Shown in pieces: positions 12,319 through 22,670 of a DNA stretch of 64,000 bases. The stretch comes from Theodoxus fluviatilis (Eukaryota > Mollusca > Gastropoda > Cycloneritida > Neritidae). The position numbers and the translations under genes were made by a program. Numbering within the stretch: position 1 is the first letter of the stretch; every line of letters begins with the position of its first letter. The notes under the pieces were generated by a model that did no database searches, was not told the origin of the DNA, and saw only the letters and a program-made list of their open reading frames with translations. The stretch is taken from contig JAWQFJ010001862.1 in the NCBI GenBank assembly GCA_034096865.1, positions 70,001-134,000 of the forward strand. The letters run 5' to 3'.

Positions 12319-12485
12319 TTGACGATGATGATTATGATGATGATGATGATGGAGAATGATGGAGAATGATGGAGAATGATGGAGAATGATGGAGAACGAT
12401 TGATGATGATGAGGATGATGATGGATGATGATGATGATGGAGAATGATGGAGAATTATTGATGATGATGATGATGTTGATGATGT

Positions 12486-12573
<88 letters not shown>

Positions 12574-14009
12574 CGTGGAAGTATAAACATAATAATGAAG
12601 CATGATCATGATTAGGGAGGAGGATGGGTGGATGGAGAATGAATCCTGATGGATAACCTTTTATTCTGTGATTTAGATTTGGGGTGTGGGGGTGGAGACG
12701 CACATCCACCCACCCCAACCGCCCATTCACAGCTGTGCAGCGTCCGGTATGCAGTTTTATTCCTCAAGGACAAGGAGGGGCATTGCGGATGCAGCTCTTT
12801 GCGCAAGGATGCCACTCCAGGATTCGCACAGTTTGCAACACCGTCACTGCCAGCCGCGGAGTGGCTCCAGTTGAGCGCTGTATCAACTACGCTAGAAGCC
12901 CGCTTAAAGGACAGCGATGAACACGTGACAATATGAAAACTAATAAGAACTCGTGGGAAACCGAGATTAGGAACACGGTTGGATTCGCTACGCCGAGATG
13001 ACTCGACTTCTGACAGCTGGGAAAGACGAAAAAAATTAAATATTGGGATTTGGGTCATCCGGGCATGTGAGACCGAGACCGCAGTCGCTGATACAGGGCA
13101 GTGTAGACAGGAGAAGACAACACTGACCATGGTAGCTCAGCTGGTAGAGCATTTCGGGCACTAACCAAAAGGTTGCGGGTTCTGTCCCCGCCTGAGGTCT
13201 AATATTATTTTTCCTGTCTGTTCCATGCAGGGCTACGACTCTGTATGTTGAAACGAAAAGTTGTACATTGTAGTAATGACGTAATGCTGTAGTGGAGTGA
13301 ACATGGGAAACGCGTTACATTACTCAGGCAAACAGTCTGGGGCGCAGCTACATCAAGTAATACGAAATGAACACAATCTTTAAATAAACTGACCAAAATG
13401 TCAAGGGTGCATTGATGCATAATTTTCTTCCAACTTTCGACATTGTAGAACCACTGTGCATTTATTTACACCAAACAGTTTTGCGCAATGAACCACACAT
13501 TTAGAAATTGCTTGCTCGAAGAATACATGTAAAAATCAAATGCACATTGGAGTCTACGCAAGGAATGATGGACACCCCGCAGTTCAGAAAGAAGAAAACT
13601 TTACAACAAAGTCCACACTGTGCACTTACACATCGTCATAGTCGGCCTCCCTTGCATCCGGGGGCTTGGTCAGATGACGGAGTCCTGGCTGGAGAGCGGA
13701 CACAGACACGCCCGGTTCCAGGTGGGCTTCATGGAGGCGGGCACCGCGGCTTTCTTCCTGACACCTGGAACCACCGCACGCACCTGCAGAGCGGGCAGGC
13801 GTGCATCGGATTTGCATGGGCTTGTTCAGGAAGGATCTTTGGAAATGACCTCTGCCCTATCGAAGTCACTTGCCTGTATTGGGTTTGCTCGCATTCTATC
13901 AAGAGGCGGATAGACTGGTGGGTAATGTGAACTGAAAACCAAGAATTATGATAATGTCCTCTGCAGTTACAAAACAGAGTGAGAGAGAGAGAGAGAGGGA
14001 GGGAGAGAT

Positions 14010-14045
<36 letters not shown>

Positions 14046-14048
14046 AGG

Positions 14049-14107
<59 letters not shown>

Positions 14108-15544
14108 GAGTAGACGGGCAAGCGAGCAAGTAAACGAATGAGTAGGCTATTGGATAGACAGATGATAAAGGAAATGGTTATATAGACGAATAAACACAAA
14201 CGAAAGAATAAACGATGAATGAATGATTTAAATAATAAATGAATGACGTTAAATCAATGAATGATATTGAATAAACGAATGAAACTTCGAGGGGAAAAAA
14301 CGGAGGCATAAAGACAGGACAGCCAAAGATGTTGCCTCAGACACACTGAGCGACTGCCAGGACAGAGCTCGGAGGAGTCCTACCTCGTGGTCATTCTGTC
14401 GGATGATGTCCACAACGCTGGCCAGCGCCTGGGCATCGAAGGCCTCCCCGCGGGTGTAGCTTTCCAAAGCAGACGAGTCTTTCAGCAACAGGCGTTGCAG
14501 TATCATGTCGACAGTTGCCAGCATTGACGATCCCATGTAGGTTGCAGTTACGTCTGACCCATGCGTGTCGTAAGAGGCGAATACATAGGGGAAAAGGGAC
14601 TCGACTTGTATTTATTCTAACCTGTTCTAAAGCTTTTCGTGATTGATGGCCTCAAATAGCGTACAATGGCGGATAGACTAAAAATCCATCCCATCCCTCC
14701 ATCCGTGATTTTTTTAAATATTAATGGCCGACAAATTCTGATAGGCTGTAAAGCTTACTTCATTCATTCGACACATCTTCAGCACAGCCTGAGGCAAACG
14801 GTGCCATTCCAGAACGCGCCAGAAACGCAGTCCTGTACCAGAGTGACGTCACGCTACTCACCTGATGGCCACCCCAGAGTGACGTCACACTACTCACCTG
14901 ATGGCCACGTTGCTGCCATCGATGACCACTGGTCTGAGGGCGGTTCCCAGGGGTCGCCATGGCAACGCGCCATGTTCTCCTTGCCCTCAATGGGCTCGGC
15001 CGTCCGAGTGGCTCCATTGCTGGACGCGCTTGACCAGTTCCGGTGACCGTCTGACTTTGGGGTGGAGTTTTTTTTTAACAAAATTAAAATAAGCACCATT
15101 AAAGTTCTTACTATGTTTGTCCTTCCCATCGTTATTAACTACGGCGTTACGACTTATATAGCTTTTAGTTATATTGTCGCATGCCGTGTACTTAATGTTA
15201 CAATTTCTATTGTCATCATAATTAATACAATTTTTATTATTTAAAGGCGATAAAACGACCTTGTGAAAACCCTGCCGACTATCGGTGCCAGGTTTGGGTT
15301 CTGCAGCTGCTGAGTCTGCAGAGGCTGCTCCTGCATCGGGGTCTTCCCAGGGACCCCAGTCCTGGCTCCGTCGCTGGTGGCAGGGCCTTGCAGAGTAAGG
15401 CACTTCTTCGGCAGCAGACTCGACAGCAGCAGCAGAAGTCGAAGCAAAACAAGGGTCAGCAGAAGCAGAGTTAGGGTGATCATAATGGGAAGATGAAGCT
15501 CCGCTGTACTCCTCGTCCCATCCGATGCTGGCAGGTTCGGCCAT
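11990..15544 (-). CDS. NYN-domain ribonuclease (Zc3h12a/Regnase-like), possibly broken
   Basis: Family knowledge: Zc3h12a-type NYN/PIN domains are metal-dependent endoribonucleases that degrade selected mRNAs. What I see: minus-strand exons whose conceptual joins give VVIDGSNVAIS-YTRGEAF, then VRAVVPGVRKK, then ADYDDVVVLKTAKK, then ALSNDTYRDW. Spacing matches Regnase-1 (VIDGSNVAMSHGNKEVF; YDD 18 residues before SND). The Asp residues in VIDGSN, YDD and SND correspond to the metal-binding acidic cluster. The first exon probably starts at the ATG at 15544. No CCCH zinc finger or further 3' exon was found before 11990, so the 3' end is incomplete. Exon 4 (13630-13783) holds the two homologous halves in different frames, so there is at least one frameshift or base error. 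I cannot tell a decaying gene from an assembly error. Confidence 0.55.
12165..12573. repeat. (GAT)n trinucleotide repeat
   Basis: ATG/GAT repeats with interspersed GGAGAATGATGG phrases, lying in an intron of the NYN gene. The long Ile, Ser or His frames on the minus strand are artefacts. Confidence 0.96.
12690..12950. other. unassigned GC-rich segment
   Basis: A GC-rich block open in several frames on both strands (for example plus-strand GCATTGCGGATGCAGCTC). I do not recognise it. It looks like a dispersed repeat or old insertion in the NYN intron rather than an exon. Confidence 0.3.
13129..13203 (+). repeat. tRNA-like sequence / tRNA-derived SINE head
   Basis: TGGTAGCTCAGCTGGTAGAGC gives a perfect D-arm (GCTC/GAGC) and an A-box. 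GCGGGTTCTGTCCCCGC gives a perfect T-arm with a degenerate B-box. GACC/GGTC can close an acceptor stem, but the anticodon arm does not pair well. A tRNA-derived SINE head is therefore likelier than a functional tRNA. Confidence 0.5.
13630..13783 (-). CDS. NYN gene exon (VRAVVPGVRKK ... ADYDD), frame break
   Basis: Starts CTCTGCAG|GTGCGT in phase 0 with VRAVVPGVRKKAAVPAS (compare IKVFVPSWRKEQ). Ends GACGATGT|GTAAGT with HLTKPPDAREADYDD. The two ends are in different frames (154 nt where 155 or 152 would be needed), so a 1-nt loss or 2-nt gain lies between about 13640 and 13740. Confidence 0.55.
13977..14103. repeat. (GA)n microsatellite
   Basis: GA dinucleotides with GGGA interruptions, in an NYN-gene intron. 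Confidence 0.97.
14384..14459 (-). CDS. NYN gene exon (YTRGEAFDAQ...)
   Basis: 76 nt from GGAAAG|CTACACC to CACGAG|GTAGGA. Phase 2 to phase 0, coding YTRGEAFDAQALASVV then DIIRQNDHE. NVAIS-YTRGEAF aligns without gaps to Regnase NVAMSHGNKEVF. Confidence 0.6.
14566..14690 (+). repeat. SINE-like element, truncated
   Basis: GCGTGTCGTAAGAGGCGAA, then TTTATTCTAACCTGTTCT, then TTTTCGTGATTGATGGCC. Same box order as the full-length copies. Confidence 0.6.
14846..14911 (-). repeat. tandem duplication spanning a splice donor
   Basis: GTGACGTCAC(G/A)CTACTCACCTGATGGCCAC occurs twice, about 35 bp apart. Each copy includes the minus-strand donor sequence ATCAG|GTGAGTA. Only the copy at 14898 follows the SNVAI coding stretch. 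Confidence 0.8.
14898..15050 (-). CDS. NYN gene exon with VIDGSNVAI motif
   Basis: The 3' part reads LRPVVIDGSNVAI and ends ATCAG|GTGAGT in phase 2, which joins correctly to the next exon. The 5' boundary is uncertain. An acceptor CAAAGTCAG at 15051 would give another frame, and the domain frame meets a TGA at about 14990. Either a closer AG is used or one G is missing in the GGG at about 14945. Confidence 0.5.
15260..15544 (-). CDS. NYN gene, putative first exon
   Basis: ATG at 15544 in a strong context (ATTATGG). 95 codons rich in Ala, Ser, Asp and Glu, beginning MAEPASIGWDEEYSG, end at CACAAG|GTCGTT, a plausible donor in phase 0. No domain is seen; such disordered N-termini are common in this family. 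It could be an unrelated open frame, but its position just upstream of the NYN exons supports it. Confidence 0.45.
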
Positions 15545-15842
15545 AATGATGATGATAAATTATAAAATTTAGAAATCTGAAAGAAAAGATAAAAAGTATA
15601 TATTAGTTGTATCATGAAATGCTCATGTCACGTTGTATTGGGTGCTAAGTGGGTGATGATCAGAGTACACGAGATACAATGTGATGTTTGCAATCAAAGT
15701 CACTTTCACAATTTTGCCGAGTGATCCTGCATGAAAAACCATGGCGACGCATTCAAGATAACGCCTCGCAATATTCGACTATGTCAATCTGTCTTCATAC
15801 CCCCACCCTAAAAAACCAAAGCAAAACTGAATGCATATGGAG

Positions 15843-15844
<2 letters not shown>

Positions 15845-15935
<91 letters not shown>

Positions 15936-15975
15936 CTCCAACAAAAACACGCACAAACACACACACACACAAACC
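15845..15975. repeat. (CT)n(CA)n microsatellite
   Basis: CT dinucleotides switching directly to CA dinucleotides. Confidence 0.97.
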
Positions 15976-16607
15976 GAAAGAGAGAAACAAAGACGCACAG
16001 AAAGAAACACAGATACAGATGATAATTTCAAATCCAAAAATGAAATAATTAAAATAAAATAGCAACTGCGTTATTATTTGGGTCACTTACTTGAAGCAAA
16101 ACGAGGCCAAATCAAGTAAAATTCAGGCTGCAGGCGAAAGGTGGAAATCTGCCTTCAATCCAAGGTATCAGGGCGCTGGATCGCCTCCGCTTCAACTGAC
16201 GGCAAACATCAAAACGTGAATGGAACCTTGGACTGGTGGCGTGGAAGGCAGGCTGCAGCCGAGTGATGGAGAGAGAGGCACCCAGCGCCTTTTAAACTCT
16301 TTAACTCCGCCCCCGTTCCTTGTTCTCGTACTAAACCCCGCCCCACCCCACCCCACCCACCTCCCAGTTCGCCCCCCTCCCCTCGCCCCCCCCTCCCCTC
16401 ACACACACACTCTGCCGTCCCAGTTTTCTCCCTCTCTAAGCCCCACCTCCATTTTCCCTTTTCACTTCTTGCCTTGGCCATTACCCTCTCTAACAACTAT
16501 CCAACCCTCCCCACCTTCCTCCCTCGTATCACTCCAGCCAATCTAACCTCCTCTTCATGAGCATTGCACTTGGTGGGAATTTCCTCTTTGGACCGCTGCT
16601 ACTGGAG

Positions 16608-16640
16608 CAGGCCCCGAAAGCCCAGCAGCCAGGGGGTCGA
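16608..16640 (-). repeat. inverted single copy of 25-bp array flank
   Basis: TACTGGAGCAGGCCCCGAAA followed by GCCCAGCAGCC is the reverse complement of the sequence that introduces the 25-bp array at 17785. It places an inverted relative on the other side of the AGGTCA-rich repeat. Confidence 0.6.
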
Positions 16641-16822
16641 GGTGATGATGAGTGGCATCGAAGGATTCCATCCACGTTACACTAGCTCGTCCTCGATGGC
16701 TTTCTCTAGAGTAGAACTTTGACGGTTTGCCCTCATTAGCGCGCTCTGCTGCAGTGTTGTCCCAGGTCGAAGTCTCTAGTGAACTAGAATGGTCTCAGGT
16801 TACCGGGTTGACGTTCAAAACT

Positions 16823-17695
16823 AACAAGAAGGGCAAAGCCCATACGACTCACATGCTTGACCTTGACCTTTATATGACCTTGACCTTCAGGTGACCTTCA
16901 AGGTCAAGGTCAAACAACTAAACCTACCAATGACATCATACACAAAGAAATGCTTTACACATTTTTCCTACCAAAATACATGTGACCTTGACCCAAGGTC
17001 AAGGTCATCCAAGGTCATGCAACACAAAGCTGTTAATTCAAGACATAGGAAGCACAATGGTGCTTATTGGCACTTTCTACCATGAGATATAGTCACTTTT
17101 AGTGGTTCACTACCCCATTTTGGTCACATTTCATAAGGGTCAAAATGACCTTGACCTTGATGATATGTGACCAAATGTGTCTCATGATGAAAGTATAACA
17201 TGTGCCCCACATAATTATTAAGTTTGAAACAGTTATCTTCCATAGTTCAGGGTCAAGGTCACTTCAAAATATGTATACAATCCAACTTTGAAGAGCTCCT
17301 GTGACCTTGACCTTGAAGCAAGGTCAACCAAACTGGTATCAAAAGATAGGGCTTGCTTTGAGCTATATACCACTTGTAGCTAAGGTCGCCATTCTCAATA
17401 ACGTGGGAGAAAATTGGGAAAATGTGAAAAATGACTGTTTTTGAGACCACATTTATGGCTCCTGTGACCTTGACCTTGAAGCAAGGTCAAGTCACTATGT
17501 ATGTTTTTTGAGGCCTTGTCATCATACACCATCATGCCACATTTGGTGTTGATAGACTTAATAGTCTCCGAGAAAAATCCAACGTTTAAGTTTTTTACGG
17601 ACGCCCGGACGGACGGACGCCCGGACGGACGCCCGGACGGACGGACGGACGACACGGCTCAGTACATAGACTCACTTTTGCTTCGCATGTGAGTC
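16823..17695 (+). mobile_element. AGGTCA-rich dispersed repeat, copy 1
   Basis: Begins AACAAGAAGGGCAAAGCCC (a small GGGC-AAA-GCCC hairpin), then ACGACTCACATGC. Ends GCTTCGCATGTGAGTCAAAA, so GACTCACATGC/GCATGTGAGTC form 11-bp inverted ends. The interior holds about twenty AGGTCA or TGACCT half-sites, many as TCAAGGTCA, and a (CGGACGGACGCC)n stretch before the right end. Other copies lie at 25165 (reverse), 44173 and 49460. It has no credible protein, so it is probably non-autonomous. Confidence 0.85.
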
Positions 17696-17797
17696 AAAAT
17701 AATATCGTTCTGAGGACAAGTACCAAGAAGGTGTCACATTCCACCGGAGCTGCTCATTGTCTACCACGTCAACTGGACCCCCTAGCTGCTGGACTTT

Positions 17798-18127
17798 CGG
17801 GGCCTGCTCCAGTATCTCAGCCAGGGGCCTGCTCCAGTAGCTCAGCCAGGGGCCTGCTCCAGTAGCTCAGCCAGGGGCCTGCTCCAGTATCTCAGCCAGG
17901 GGCCTGCTCCAGTAGCTCAGCCAGGGGCCTGCTCCAGTAGCTCAGCCAGGGGCCTGCTCCAGTAGCTCAGCCAGGGACCTGCTCCAGTAGCTGAGCCAGG
18001 GGCCTGCTCCAGTAGCTCAGCCAGGGGCCTGCTCCAGTAGCTCAGCCAGGGGCCTGCTCCAGTAGCTCAGCCAGGGGCTTGCTCCAGTAGGTCAGCCGAG
18101 GGCCTGCTCCAGTAGCTCAGCCAGGGT
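17798..18127. repeat. 25-bp minisatellite, ~13 copies (array 1)
   Basis: Unit GGGGCCTGCTCCAGTAGC then TCAGCCA. Introduced by CTAGCTGCTGGACTTTC. The same unit and entry sequence recur at 21042. Confidence 0.95.
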
Positions 18128-18199
18128 CGGCCCCAAAGCAACAAATCAGGTTTTCAGGGGCGTCGAAACAGGGGTTTGATCAATTGGATCTAACTTTGC

Positions 18200-18775
18200 G
18201 TCCAGTCACTCTGGAAGATCGAGCAACATCATCACGGCTTTGCTTCGTTTACGAAGATCTGGAAGGTCACGGTCCACGTCCTTTGCAGGCCCGCTCAAGA
18301 CTAAGAAGTCCGATGCGGGGTCGGCAGGTCCGGTCGCAATGCCGCAGGAGAAGGTCTGGTCGGTCGCAGCTGCCTCGTTCTTTCTCCTATTTTGCTTTTC
18401 TTTTATGGAGGCCCTACGGGTGTTCTCGAAGGAGGCGACGGCCCTGCTTACGACGAGCCGCCAGGTGTCACGATCTGCAGCAAGTGTTGACCAACGACGA
18501 TGGTCTATGTGGCAAGCATTGAGGGACATCCTGAGGCAATCTTTGTAGTGTTTCTTTGGTCCCCCTCTGCCACGTTGGCCAGTGGAGAGTTCGCCATACA
18601 TGGTGCCCTTAGACAGGTGATACCTTCACCATACATGGTGACCTTAGACAGGCGATACTCTTCCATCCTGTGGACATGTCCTGCCCAGTGCAGCTGCGCT
18701 TTCAGTAGCATGGCCTCAACGCTGGTGACCCCAGCCTGTTCGAACAACAATATGCTGAAATGAAACGAAGCCATG
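18200..18775 (-). mobile_element. non-LTR retrotransposon ORF2 C-terminus, broken
   Basis: Two overlapping minus frames read EAMLLKAQLHWAGHVHRMEE, then YGEL, then QRGRGGPKKHYKDCLR and RDTWR. This is the post-reverse-transcriptase region of a widespread animal LINE type (pattern: QLRWxGHVxRM ... YGEL ... GGxKKRYKD). A frameshift separates the parts, so this is a dead fragment. Confidence 0.75.
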
Positions 18776-19183
18776 CGGTGGATAAGTACGAAGAAACACT
18801 AAATCAGTTTTATCTTGAAAGTTACAAGATCGCTGTGTAATAAAGTGTTCCACTTTCATTAGTCTTTGTCGATTCATCCTCAGGACCGTGACTGTATTTC
18901 AGCAAGATTATCCTTGGAGGCAGTTTCGCACGTAACACTGTGACGTCACTCACACATCGGCAAAGGAATGTGATTGCACGAATCATGTGGAGGTAGGTAA
19001 GAGTCAAGGCCTGCAGGAATACACGCTCCCGTCCCCCAGATTCTGCCAAATACATCTCGTTTGTCTGTGACACCCAGTACGTCACTTCGAGCCTGGCTCG
19101 GCTCTGTCCATTTTGTCAGTTATCGCCGACTCTTGGGATGTACGATTTTTGTCGTTTTTAGCTTTCGGCTGGACTACCCTTCG

Positions 19184-19615
19184 TGTTGATGAGGAGGAAC
19201 CGCGAGCTTACTATTGTCGGTGGCGAAGCTGATTGTATCAGCGGACGCTATTGCGTCATGCTGTGGTGAACAACAATGATGTATGTATGTAAACCTCCGT
19301 GTGTCGTCCGCGACCTTGGATCGGGGTCCCGGATGTATCGGAGTGCAGACTTTGCTGTGGCTGTGTAGGCCCGTCCTAATTTGGCAGTCCCTGTCACAAC
19401 GGTGGCATCTGAAGGTGCCTCTCTTACACAGCATGCTCCTCCGATGGGTGTGCTTCTCGTCTTCCAGCCTTCGGAGCCTCATCTCTCCATCCCACAGTCT
19501 CCTCTGGATATCACCTTCTAGGCCTCGTTTGATCCCTTGCAGCGTTCTCCCAGCTTGACACATTGATGTCAAGTGCATCGAGGTCCGTTTGCTGTAGTCC
19601 TTGTATTGCAACTGC
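19184..19615 (-). mobile_element. non-LTR retrotransposon C-terminal zinc-knuckle fragment
   Basis: The minus frame includes QYKDYSKRTSMHLTSMCQ, LEGDIQRRLWDGEMRLRRLE and FRCHRCDRDCQIRTGLHSH. The last part is the CxxCx..RxGLxSH motif that ends many animal LINE ORF2 proteins. No reverse transcriptase core is present. Confidence 0.55.
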
Positions 19616-19727
19616 GGACCTCCAGCTGGTCTCTTGCCTGTATCGAGTTCGCCTTACAAGAGAAGAGGTCCCTTGAGATTATTCCATCTTGTAAACATCT
19701 GTGTGCCTTTGTGTGTCTTTGTGTGTG

Positions 19728-19731
19728 TGAA

Positions 19732-19778
<47 letters not shown>

Positions 19779-19782
19779 ATGT
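19728..19782. repeat. (TG)n microsatellite
   Basis: TG dinucleotides followed by CGCGCG. Confidence 0.95.
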
Positions 19783-19856
19783 ATGTATTTTCATTTTTTA
19801 CTGCGCCATTATCACGATAAACATGCTCATGGCGCGACAAGACGAAATAAAAGGTT

Positions 19857-20150
19857 TTGAGGCCAGTTTTAAAGGCGACCAACGCCAACCTGGAGACAGA
19901 CCGCCGTCAACGCCTTGCCGCCGCCAGAGAGCCAGGACAAGGACATCGCGCTGTCCCTGACCCTGTCCCCGCCCTGTCGACTAGAGCGCTCTATGCCCCA
20001 TCCGCAACTGCCCATCCGTGTGCCTCAGGCTTTGGTCTTCGCAGCCACTTGCGTGTCCATCTCTACAAAGGTCTCCCAGGCAACACGTCGTCTTCCTTGG
20101 CCCTCGAGAGAACACCAAGACGACCAAGAAGTGGGCATTCATCTTGAATG
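19857..20150 (+). mobile_element. LINE C-terminal end relic
   Basis: The plus frame reads TNANLETDRRQRLAAARE ... HPCASGFGLRSHLRVHLYK. The CASGFGLRSHLRVH part resembles the terminal zinc-finger-like motif of animal LINE ORF2 proteins. Highly decayed. Confidence 0.45.
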
Positions 20151-21041
20151 ACGCCACAACATACACATGAGCTACTTGTTTGTGAAAGTGTTTATTTCCC
20201 AAAGCAAGGGAATGGGCGCTGTATTCGCACTCCTCAAGCGATCTGCAAGATTCATGAAATGTACGGGTTTTTTTGCTGGTAAAGTTCATTCCCTGTTTCA
20301 AGAAAAGTGCCCGTGATTAAATGTATCATGTGACTATTCCCATGGAAGACTTGTAACTATCAATTGCACCTTGACAGAAACTATACGACTGGCAATTAAA
20401 AACCCGTTTCGTTATTACTAAATTGTAAAAGGACACAAGGAATACCCAAAAAAGGTTTTCAACTCGACGCAAACGTTCTCAGATATAGTACCGGTCCAAA
20501 ATGCCGAGGACATTTCACCTCAACAGATTATAGTTGGATACCAGTCCGCACACAGAAGCACGAGTGCACGCACTAAAGGTCAAAGAGAAACTCATTTCAA
20601 CGAAAATAAAAGATTTTTTTTCTGGTTAAACATTCAGATTTGTACAAACCTGCATGTATCTCCAGGCATGCAAGTGTCTTCTTTAAACCAAGATTTCACC
20701 CCGCAAACTCCAGTTGATGATCGTTTTGAGGTAGAAATTATCTTTCCTCTGGAGGATGACAATTTGATGGTTAGATGGATGAACAAAGTTTCGTGGTCTG
20801 TCAGCCTTTGCAGGCTATGTCAGGCTATTGACTACCTACATCACTGCTTCAGGATACCATAAGACCAAATCGAGACCTCATTTCCTCAGCTATTTGCTTC
20901 AAGAGCCGCAAAGGAAGACGCGATGTGTCCATTCTAGCCCAGGACTTACATGGAACTTTGTAAAGATGGCAATGTATAACTTACAACCAGACCCGCTCGC
21001 TGCTCCACTTCACTAGCTGGACCTCCTGCCTGCAGCGCTTT
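20151..21041. other. intergenic, no gene seen
   Basis: AT-rich. A relic of the SINE-like 3' box (CAGCCTTTGCAGGCTATGTC) lies at about 20800. No supported exon of the downstream kinase gene was found here. Confidence 0.45.
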
Positions 21042-21568
21042 CGGGGCCTGCTCCAGTAGCTCAGCCAGGGGCCTGCTCCAGTAGCTCAGCCAGGGGCCTG
21101 CTCCAGTAGCTCAGCCAGGGGCCTGCTCCAGTAGCTCAGCCAGGGGCCTGCCCAGTAGCTCAGCCAGGGGCCTGCTCCAGTAGCTCAGCCAGGGGCCTGC
21201 TCCAGTAGCTCAGCCAGGGGCCTGCTCCAATAGCTCAGCCAGGGGCCTGCTCCAGTAGCTCAGCCAGGGGCCTGCTCCAGTAGCTCAGCCAGGGGCCTGC
21301 TCCAGTAGCTCAGCCAGGGCCTGCTCCAGTAGCTCAGCCAGGGGCCTGCCCCAGTAGCTCAGCCAGGGGCCTGCTCCAGTAGCTCAGCCAGGGGCCTGCC
21401 CCAGTAGCTCAGCCAGGGGCCTGCTCCAGTAGCTCAGCCAGGGTCCTGCTCCAGTAGCTCAGCCAGGGGCCTGCTCCAGTAGCTCAGCCAGGGGCCTACT
21501 CTAGTAGTTCCGCCAGGGTCCTGCTTTAGTAGCTCAGCCAGGTCCTGCTCCAGTAGCTCAGCCAGGGG
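21042..21568. repeat. 25-bp minisatellite, ~21 copies (array 2)
   Basis: Same GGGGCCTGCTCCAGTAGC-TCAGCCA unit as array 1, again entered through CTAGCTGGAC...CTTTCGGGGCC. A few units are 1-4 nt shorter or carry CTGCCCCAG. Confidence 0.95.
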
Positions 21569-22029
21569 TGGGCCAAAGCAGCCAAGGATTACGGAGGGGC
21601 GTTGGGAGAGGCAGGTCATTCAGATCTATCCCTGCGTTCATTTCGCTCTAACTAATCGCGTCTAACCTACGAATGACAGCAAACTGGTCACGAAACCTCT
21701 GATCTGACTCAAGAAACACTACTAAACACTTGTACCACTTAAACATTTAAATCAACCAGTATTTCCATCTCCGGTAGTCTCCGCACCTGCGTGAGTGCAA
21801 GGTCAGCTCCACAGCTTCCACTCATCTATTGAAACCCTGTCTTTTGACGGGCGGATTTAGGCGAGCAAGCTTTCGCGTTTGATTGTGTGCGAGGCGCAGT
21901 GCTGAGTTTCAGTCCCTGGGACGGAAGAAATCTGGCTTCTCAGTTTTATGTAAATCAACTGCCAGCACCGATGCACCATTGATTGTGGCACGAACCCCCC
22001 TGGAGTTTGGGGATTAGGAGAGATCCACT

Positions 22030-22165
22030 GCGTTTTGTTTTCCCATTCGTAAGAGGCAAACAACCAGAAAAATCGACATTTGCTTTGCTCTTACTCTCAC
22101 CATCTCTTGTGAATTTCGTGATCAATGGACATTACATAGCCTACAGAAGCTGACAGGCCGTAAAT
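22030..22165 (+). repeat. SINE-like element, truncated
   Basis: CCCATTCGTAAGAGGCAAAC ... CTTGTGAATTTCGTGATCAA ... CTACAGAAGCTGACAGGCCG. It ends about 125 bp before the first recognised kinase exon. Confidence 0.6.
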
Positions 22166-22290
22166 GAGACTTCGTTCACAATCCTCCGGCAAGAAGGTCA
22201 TCCCCGCACGTATTTCAGGTTCCCCCATCGACTGCGCACCCAGGCAATGTCATCCCCGCGAGAGAGCCGACCCGTCAACTTTTTCTTCAG

Positions 22291-22580
22291 GCACTACGTG
22301 GAGTGGCTGTGGAAGACAGGGATGGAGGCCAGCGAGCCTGCCAAGATCGCCTACTGCATCGTGGAGAAGCTGACGGCGCCAGAGAGCTACACGGAGATCC
22401 TGGTTGACAAGACGGACGAGCTGTTCAGGGAGGCGGGCAAGGAGGGTCTGGGGAGACTGCTCCAGTGGAAGATCAAGCCTTGCAACATGGACCTCCTCCA
22501 GCTGTCCGTTCTCTGTTCTGACGTCATCGCCATGACCTACTTGACTCAGGACCCCGTGGTCAAAGCTGTGAATTATAAAG
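22291..22580 (+). CDS. kinase gene exon a (N-lobe start)
   Basis: Acceptor ACTTTTTCTTCAG|G, donor TATAAAG|GTGAGA, phase 2 to 1. Codes [16 protein letters not shown] ... [20 protein letters not shown]. An ATG at 22247 is in frame, so a longer exon or an alternative first exon starting there cannot be excluded. Confidence 0.75.
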
Positions 22581-22611
22581 GTGAGATGTAGACAGTCAGC
22601 TTCCGCGTAAA

Positions 22612-22670
<59 letters not shown>

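Noticed and set aside
12690..12950. snRNA-like phrase TTTGCGCAAGGATG resembling U6
   Set aside because: The surrounding sequence does not match U6 or another snRNA, so the short match is likely chance.
13129..13203. Functional tRNA gene
   Set aside because: D- and T-arms pair well but the anticodon arm does not and the B-box is degenerate; a tRNA-derived repeat fits better.
16891..17085. Conserved 64-residue frame present in all AGGTCA-rich repeats
   Set aside because: It is conserved only because the DNA copies are similar; the frame is interrupted by neither selection signature nor domain, and it is made of half-site translations.
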